Assembly: GCA_022648545.1 (NCBI GenBank)
Contig: JALCMP010000001.1
Coordinates: 1 to 64,000 of the forward strand
DNA: 64,000 nt
DNA from: Bacteroidales bacterium
GTDB taxonomy: Bacteria > Bacteroidota > Bacteroidia > Bacteroidales > UBA932
Reading direction: 5' to 3'
Positions 63,566 to 64,000 of this stretch are shown here, piece after piece (positions within the stretch are counted from its first letter, which is position 1; each line of letters opens with the position of its first letter). The position numbers and the translations under genes were made by a program. Below the pieces are notes generated by a model. It had not been told where the DNA came from. It did not search any database and worked only from the letters and a program-made list of their open reading frames with translations.

Positions 63566-63598
63566 GGAAGGCACCCTGTAACAGGGCGCCTTCCTTTT
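63566..63598 (+). terminator. Intrinsic terminator after the third susCD pair
   Basis: A 13-position stem with one A/C mismatch (GGAAGGCACCCTG at 63566-63578, CAGGGCGCCTTCC at 63582-63594), a TAA loop and a T-run. It lies 31 bp after the susD stop and separates this pair from the next susC. Confidence 0.92.
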
Positions 63599-63714
63599 AT
63601 TTTCGTACAAACTCGCCAGCCTCCGGGACAGCGGTTTTAATTATACTATAATATAAATATACTACAATAATAGAAACATATTTTTTCTTAAACAAAACAG
63701 CAAAAAAAGATAAA

Positions 63715-63751
63715 CTTCTACTTCTTACAAATTATTCTTATTTTGTAGAAG
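63715..63751. promoter_or_regulatory. Inverted repeat upstream of the fourth susC
   Basis: CTTCTAC (63715-63721) and GTAGAAG (63745-63751) are perfect inverted 7-mers separated by 23 bp, ending 51 bp before the susC start. A -7-like sequence, TTATTTTG (one mismatch), lies at 63738-63745 between and touching the arms. This would suit an operator or activator site, but the arms are short. The rest of the 267-bp gap is AT-rich without other visible features. Confidence 0.35.
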
Positions 63752-63802
63752 CATTAACCTGGACACCACAAATAACTATATCTATTAATCAAATTTTACA
63801 TT

Positions 63803-64000
63803 ATGGCCATTCACAAATTTTTAAGCAGGCCGATACTTTGCGTATTGGCTCTCATCGCGAGTCTGACATTTTCGGCAGGCCCGTTATCAGCTCAGAATGC
63901 GACCGTCACCGGCAAAATAACAGATAACAACGGAGAACCGGTAGAAGGCGTTACTGTAATCGTTAAGGGGACAAAATCGGCAACAGCTACGGATGCCAAT
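63803..64000 (+). CDS. SusC-type TonB-linked transporter (3' partial, start of gene only)
   Basis: Absent from the ORF track because it has no stop inside the window. The frame from ATG 63803 stays open for 66 codons to the end. It encodes a signal peptide (MAIHKFLSRPILCVLALIAS, ending PLSAQ) followed by NATVTGKITDNNGEPVEGVT, the carboxypeptidase-regulatory-like start typical of SusC proteins. A SusD partner is expected beyond the window. Separated from the previous susD by a terminator and a leader, so it begins a new unit. Confidence 0.88.
   Translation, partial: MAIHKFLSRPILCVLALIASLTFSAGPLSAQNATVTGKITDNNGEPVEGVTVIVKGTKSATATDAN

Overview
The window looks like a chromosomal segment of a Bacteroidota (most likely Bacteroidales) bacterium. 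It has several SusC/SusD pairs, many type I and lipoprotein signal peptides, promoters of the Bacteroides type (TTTG, about 20 bp, TAnnTTTG), no obvious Shine-Dalgarno dependence, and a moderate-GC coding style with many ATA, GGA and AGA/AGG codons. I could not assign a genus. No rRNA, tRNA, CRISPR, transposase or phage gene was seen. Coding density is very high: no gap exceeds 300 bp, and the two largest (about 270 bp, at 31499-31768 and 63536-63802) carry regulatory DNA.

Layout. (1) 1-10707: a polysaccharide utilisation locus (PUL) with susC (5' end outside the window), susD, a surface lipoprotein, a clan GH-A hydrolase, a GH26 beta-mannanase and a GH2 beta-mannosidase; the predicted substrate is beta-mannan. 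A ROK sugar kinase converges on it, and the two share a terminator. (2) 11896-18638 (minus): a TetR-controlled exporter (tetR, tolC, hlyD, two ATPases, two ABC-2 permeases). It matches the Escherichia coli YbhGFSR type, but with the two halves of YbhF encoded separately. (3) 18758-28521 (minus): two outer-membrane clusters. One is TonB receptor-DUF4876-DUF6850. The other is TonB receptor-hemerythrin-LuxR, in which the LuxR protein has a receiver-like domain lacking the phosphoacceptor Asp. (4) 28634-43684 (plus): a one-component Y_Y_Y/LuxR-type sensor followed by a PUL with susC, susD, a LamG lipoprotein, GH144, GH3, GH144 and a DUF4886 SGNH hydrolase. The GH144 plus GH3 set points to beta-1,2-glucan. 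A perfect 16-bp inverted repeat splits it into a binding half and an enzyme half. (5) 43800-48557: two tandem sensor kinases with SBP_bac_3 periplasmic domains. (6) 48579-54459 (minus): a zinc-type CDF exporter, an Fe-S aldo/keto reductase, a NapH-like polyferredoxin and a double-domain GH53 galactanase. (7) 54554-58317: an M24 aminopeptidase and a third sensor kinase with an ABC_sub_bind-type sensor. (8) 58468-63535: a third susC/susD pair closed by a strong terminator, then the start of a fourth susC running off the window.

How it fits together. Most of the window serves glycan capture, degradation and sensing. SusC/D systems import oligosaccharides, lipoprotein glycosidases cut them at the surface, and periplasmic GH2/GH3 enzymes finish the job. 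Two non-glycan modules stand out. The hemerythrin/LuxR pair beside TonB receptors is a candidate iron-, oxygen- or NO-responsive control unit. The TonB-DUF4876-DUF6850 triad is a translationally coupled outer-membrane complex of unknown substrate. All functions are inferred from sequence motifs and context.
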